Of a stretch of 64,000 nucleotides of DNA, positions 61,523 to 64,000 are shown in pieces. This stretch comes from Chitinophagaceae bacterium. GTDB lineage: Bacteria > Bacteroidota > Bacteroidia > Chitinophagales > Chitinophagaceae. The stretch spans positions 496,001-560,000 of the forward strand of contig JAHBTK010000002.1 in assembly GCA_019638625.1 (NCBI GenBank), in the 5' to 3' direction. How positions within the stretch are numbered: the first letter of the stretch is position 1; every line of letters starts with the position of its first letter. Position numbers and translations under genes: made by a program. The notes under the pieces were generated by a model. The model had not been told where the DNA came from and did no database searches. It saw only the letters and a list, made by a program, of their open reading frames with translations.

Positions 61523-62248
61523 ATGGCTTTTCCTTCCCCGTATAAAATTGTTCCGCTCGGCGAAAACGCTGTTGTGATATTGTGGGAGAACCGTATAGAT
61601 ACCGGTCTCCATAAAACAGTACTTACCATTTACAGGCATCTTCAGGCAAAAATGCAGGACGTTATCATTGATTTGGTTCCGGCATATAGCTCCCTTACCG
61701 TTTACTATACACCCGAAAAAGCAATATCATTAAAACCTCCCGCAACCTCGTTATACAACTATATACGCGACAGGATAGAAAAAAGCATAGCGCTGGTAAA
61801 TGAAACAGCAGACGAAACAAATACAATAGTGAAAATACCGGTTTGTTACGATAATGAATATGCGCCGGACCTGGCAAACCTTACCAGGGAAAAGGAAATG
61901 ACCCGTGATGAAGTAGTGAACCTGCACAGCAGCAGGATTTATACTGTATTCATGATCGGCTTCCTGCCGGGTTTTGCCTACCTCGGCGAAGTAGACCCGG
62001 GGATCGCCACTCCCAGAAAGAGAACGCCCCGGCCGGTAAAAGCCGGCGCTGTGGGCATAGCGGGATCCCAAACGGGTATTTATCCGCTGGATTCACCGGG
62101 AGGGTGGCATATTATAGGCCAGACACCGGTCTCTATGTTTAATGCACAAAAACATCCCCCGGTAACCCTCGAAGCCGGTTATAAAGTTCAGTTTTATCCA
62201 ATCAGCAGTTATGAGTATAAGAATTATCAGGAAGGGAGTGCTGGATAG
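61523..62248 (+). CDS. pxpB: 5-oxoprolinase subunit B
   Basis: 241 residues of the KipI/PxpB family. The C-terminal part contains MIGFLPGFAYLGEVDPGIATPRK and GAVGIAGSQTGIYPLDSPGGWHIIGQTP. PxpABC hydrolyses 5-oxoproline (pyroglutamate), a damage product, to glutamate with ATP. It overlaps pxpC by 38 nt, which indicates coupled translation. Confidence 0.95.
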   Translation: MAFPSPYKIVPLGENAVVILWENRIDTGLHKTVLTIYRHLQAKMQDVIIDLVPAYSSLTVYYTPEKAISLKPPATSLYNYIRDRIEKSIALVNETADETNTIVKIPVCYDNEYAPDLANLTREKEMTRDEVVNLHSSRIYTVFMIGFLPGFAYLGEVDPGIATPRKRTPRPVKAGAVGIAGSQTGIYPLDSPGGWHIIGQTPVSMFNAQKHPPVTLEAGYKVQFYPISSYEYKNYQEGSAG

Positions 62249-63203
62249 CATACAGGATACAGGACGTATCGGCTACCGTCATTGGGGTATCAACCCCGGT
62301 GGTGCGATGGATACGGCATCATCCGCCATTGCCAACCTGCTCGTTGGGAACAAAAAAGAGGATGCGGTTATTGAAATTCATTTTCCGGCCCCGGTGATCA
62401 CTATAGAACAAACCTGTATACTGGCTATCACAGGTGCAGACTTTTCGGCTACACTTAACGGTGAGCCTGCACCATTATACCAGCCGCTGTTGGTAGCTGC
62501 CGATACGGAGCTTAGATTTAAGCAACGTGTAAAAGGCTCACGGGCGTATATTGCTTTCCGTGAGCAACTGGGAGTGCCGCTTTGGCTGAATAGCTATAGT
62601 ACTAATTTCAAAGCAGGCGCAGGCGGATGGAATGGAAGAACATTGCAGGGAAAGGATGTCCTTCCCTTCCGGCATACGAACAATTATCGGGGCCTTACAA
62701 ACAGGGTATGGCAGGCATTGCCCTGGCATGTTGTTCCTTTTCCGGAACCTGATATCATCAATATCCTGCCTGGCCCGGAATATGAATGGCTGAGTGATGC
62801 AGCGCAACGACAACTGGAAGAAAAAGAATTTACCATCAGTACTACTGCAGACAGGATGGGGTATCATCTCAACGAGGGGTTGGAAGTAACCCCGTCACAA
62901 CAATTGCTATCCTCCGGTACCGGTTTTGGCACCATCCAGCTACTGCCCGACGGCAAGCTGATCATACTGATGGCTGACCACCAGGTGAGCGGGGGTTATC
63001 CCCGTATAGCACAAATTGTGGGCGCCGCGTTGCCAGCGGTTGCGCAGCAATCTCCCGGCGAAAAAATCAGGTTTCGCATATGTACACAGGAGTATGCGGA
63101 AAAGCTATATTTGAGCCAATGGCAGCATATGGCTATTTTAGGAACTGGCTGTAATCTTAAACTAGCTTCGTGGCTGGAAAAAAATGAATACCTACCGGAT
63201 TGA
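62211..63203 (+). CDS. pxpC: 5-oxoprolinase subunit C
   Basis: 330 residues of the KipA/PxpC (biotin-dependent carboxyltransferase-like) family: GVLDSIQDTGRIGYRHWGIN at the start, then GAMDTASSAIANLLVGN, RTLQGKDVLPF, YEWLSDAAQRQLEEKEFTIS, and DHQVSGGYPRIAQIVGA near the end. It works in complex with PxpB. Its ATG (62211) lies inside pxpB; it overlaps pxpA by 20 nt. Confidence 0.95.
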   Translation: MSIRIIRKGVLDSIQDTGRIGYRHWGINPGGAMDTASSAIANLLVGNKKEDAVIEIHFPAPVITIEQTCILAITGADFSATLNGEPAPLYQPLLVAADTELRFKQRVKGSRAYIAFREQLGVPLWLNSYSTNFKAGAGGWNGRTLQGKDVLPFRHTNNYRGLTNRVWQALPWHVVPFPEPDIINILPGPEYEWLSDAAQRQLEEKEFTISTTADRMGYHLNEGLEVTPSQQLLSSGTGFGTIQLLPDGKLIILMADHQVSGGYPRIAQIVGAALPAVAQQSPGEKIRFRICTQEYAEKLYLSQWQHMAILGTGCNLKLASWLEKNEYLPD

Positions 63204-63939
63204 TATCAACTGCGACATGGGTGAGGAAATAGCAGGCGAAGCCGCTATCTTCCCCTATATCAGTTCCGCCAACATAAGCTGCGGACTGCATGCAGGTAAT
63301 GAAGCAGTTATAAGAACAACCATGCGGCTGGCACAACAGTTTGGCGTGCAGATCGGCGCACACCCTTCATTTGATGACCGGGAACATTTCGGGCGAAGCC
63401 CACACAAGCTTCCCCCGGCTGAGATATATGCCTTAATCATACGGCAACTGACACGGATGCAAAAGATCGCAGAGGAAGAAAAAGTCACGCTATGCCATGT
63501 AAAACCGCATGGCGCGTTATACAATATTTCTGCGAAAGATGCATCTGCCGCGGGCGCGATTGCGCAGGCAGTAAAAGATTTTGACGGCAGCCTGCTGCTG
63601 TACGGGCTTAGTGGCAGCCTTTCTTTAGCAGCAGCCAAAAGCAGAGGTCTTACAACTGTTTCAGAGGTATTCGCGGACAGGCGCTATCAACCTGACGGAA
63701 GCCTTATGCCAAGAACAATTCCGGGTGCGGTCCTGGAAAGCATAGAGGAAGTTACCAGCCAGGCATTGTCGCTGGCAAAAGAAGGCAGCGTACGGTCGAA
63801 CAATGGAAGTATTATAATGCTGAAAGCAGAAACCATTTGCATACACAGCGACACCGGCAATGCCCCGGAAATTGCAAGGGAGATCGCCGCTGCTTTCCGC
63901 GAAAATAAAATCACAGTAAAAGCCTATGCCCGCGAATAA
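63184..63939 (+). CDS. pxpA: 5-oxoprolinase subunit A (LamB/YcsF family)
   Basis: 251 residues. RIDINCDMGEEIAGEA at the N-terminus, NISCGLHAGNEAVIRTTMRLA, IGAHPSFDDREHFGR, CHVKPHGALYN and EVFADRRYQPDGSLMPR are the full YcsF/PxpA signature set, including the metal-binding His and Asp residues. It acts with PxpB and PxpC in the cytoplasm. The following gene overlaps its end by 14 nt. Confidence 0.96.
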   Translation: MNTYRIDINCDMGEEIAGEAAIFPYISSANISCGLHAGNEAVIRTTMRLAQQFGVQIGAHPSFDDREHFGRSPHKLPPAEIYALIIRQLTRMQKIAEEEKVTLCHVKPHGALYNISAKDASAAGAIAQAVKDFDGSLLLYGLSGSLSLAAAKSRGLTTVSEVFADRRYQPDGSLMPRTIPGAVLESIEEVTSQALSLAKEGSVRSNNGSIIMLKAETICIHSDTGNAPEIAREIAAAFRENKITVKAYARE

Positions 63940-64000
63940 CAAAGGAACAAAAAACGTATTGTTGGGCGCAGCATTCCTGATGGCCACTTCGGCCATTGGT
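63926..64000 (+). CDS. NRAMP-like divalent metal transporter, start only
   Basis: 25 codons from the ATG at 63926 to the window edge: MPANNKGTKNVLLGAAFLMA then TSAIG. GAAFLMATSAIG is how the NRAMP-like proteins that accompany pxpA (for example Bacillus YcsG) begin, just before a GPG motif. It overlaps pxpA by 14 nt, so it is likely the fourth gene of the operon. The call rests on a short piece and on context. Confidence 0.6.
   Translation, partial: MPANNKGTKNVLLGAAFLMATSAIG

Overview
The window looks like a chromosomal segment of a Bacteroidota bacterium, most likely of the family Chitinophagaceae. Supporting this are an Alternative Complex III (actABCDEF) fused in one operon to an aa3-type cytochrome oxidase, RND/TolC proteins with Bacteroidota-type lipoprotein signals, many secreted proteins ending their signal peptide in A-Q, promoter-like TAnnTTTG boxes, and intergenic repeats of the kind common in this group. 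The family assignment is inference; no rRNA or tRNA gene was seen.

Layout. 1-8.7 kb: 3' part of glpD, a secreted protein, thrS-infC, a Gfo/Idh oxidoreductase with an undecaprenyl-phosphate sugar transferase, and a small outer-membrane barrel. 8.9-14 kb: CPBP protease, cdsA, psd (phospholipid synthesis), then rnz, a secreted protein and def on the other strand. 14-15.3 kb: a gene-free stretch with hairpin repeats. 15.3-17.3 kb: acetylxylan-esterase-like hydrolase and a lipoprotein. 17.5-21.4 kb: a compact four-gene operon (UbiA-like prenyltransferase, type III polyketide synthase, methyltransferase, FAD oxidoreductase), which is the best candidate for an undescribed biosynthetic system. 21.9-27.3 kb: arfB and an L-fucose catabolic operon (FAH hydrolase, mutarotase, SGNH hydrolase, lactonase, SDR, FucP), divergent from a TetR regulator whose promoter carries two tandem palindromes.

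28.2-34 kb: an AT-rich accessory block (serine hydrolase, Reg_prop lipoprotein and a truncated copy of it, two secreted proteins, a membrane-anchored winged-helix regulator) bounded by related ~78-nt direct repeats. 34.1-48.6 kb: the complete minus-strand respiratory operon, in transcription order actA-actB-actC-actD-actE-actF-coxB-coxA-ctaB-cox3-cox3-cox4, closed by a strong hairpin. It would carry electrons from quinol through multihaem ActA and ActE to the oxygen-reducing oxidase.

48.9-64 kb: small membrane protein, purN, a zinc-ribbon metallopeptidase, a small secreted protein ahead of an RND tripartite efflux operon, a signal-peptidase-I-like protein that seems to have lost both catalytic residues, an AAA ATPase of the DUF4143 type, an MDR oxidoreductase, and the 5-oxoprolinase operon pxpB-pxpC-pxpA followed by the first 25 codons of an NRAMP-like transporter that runs off the window.
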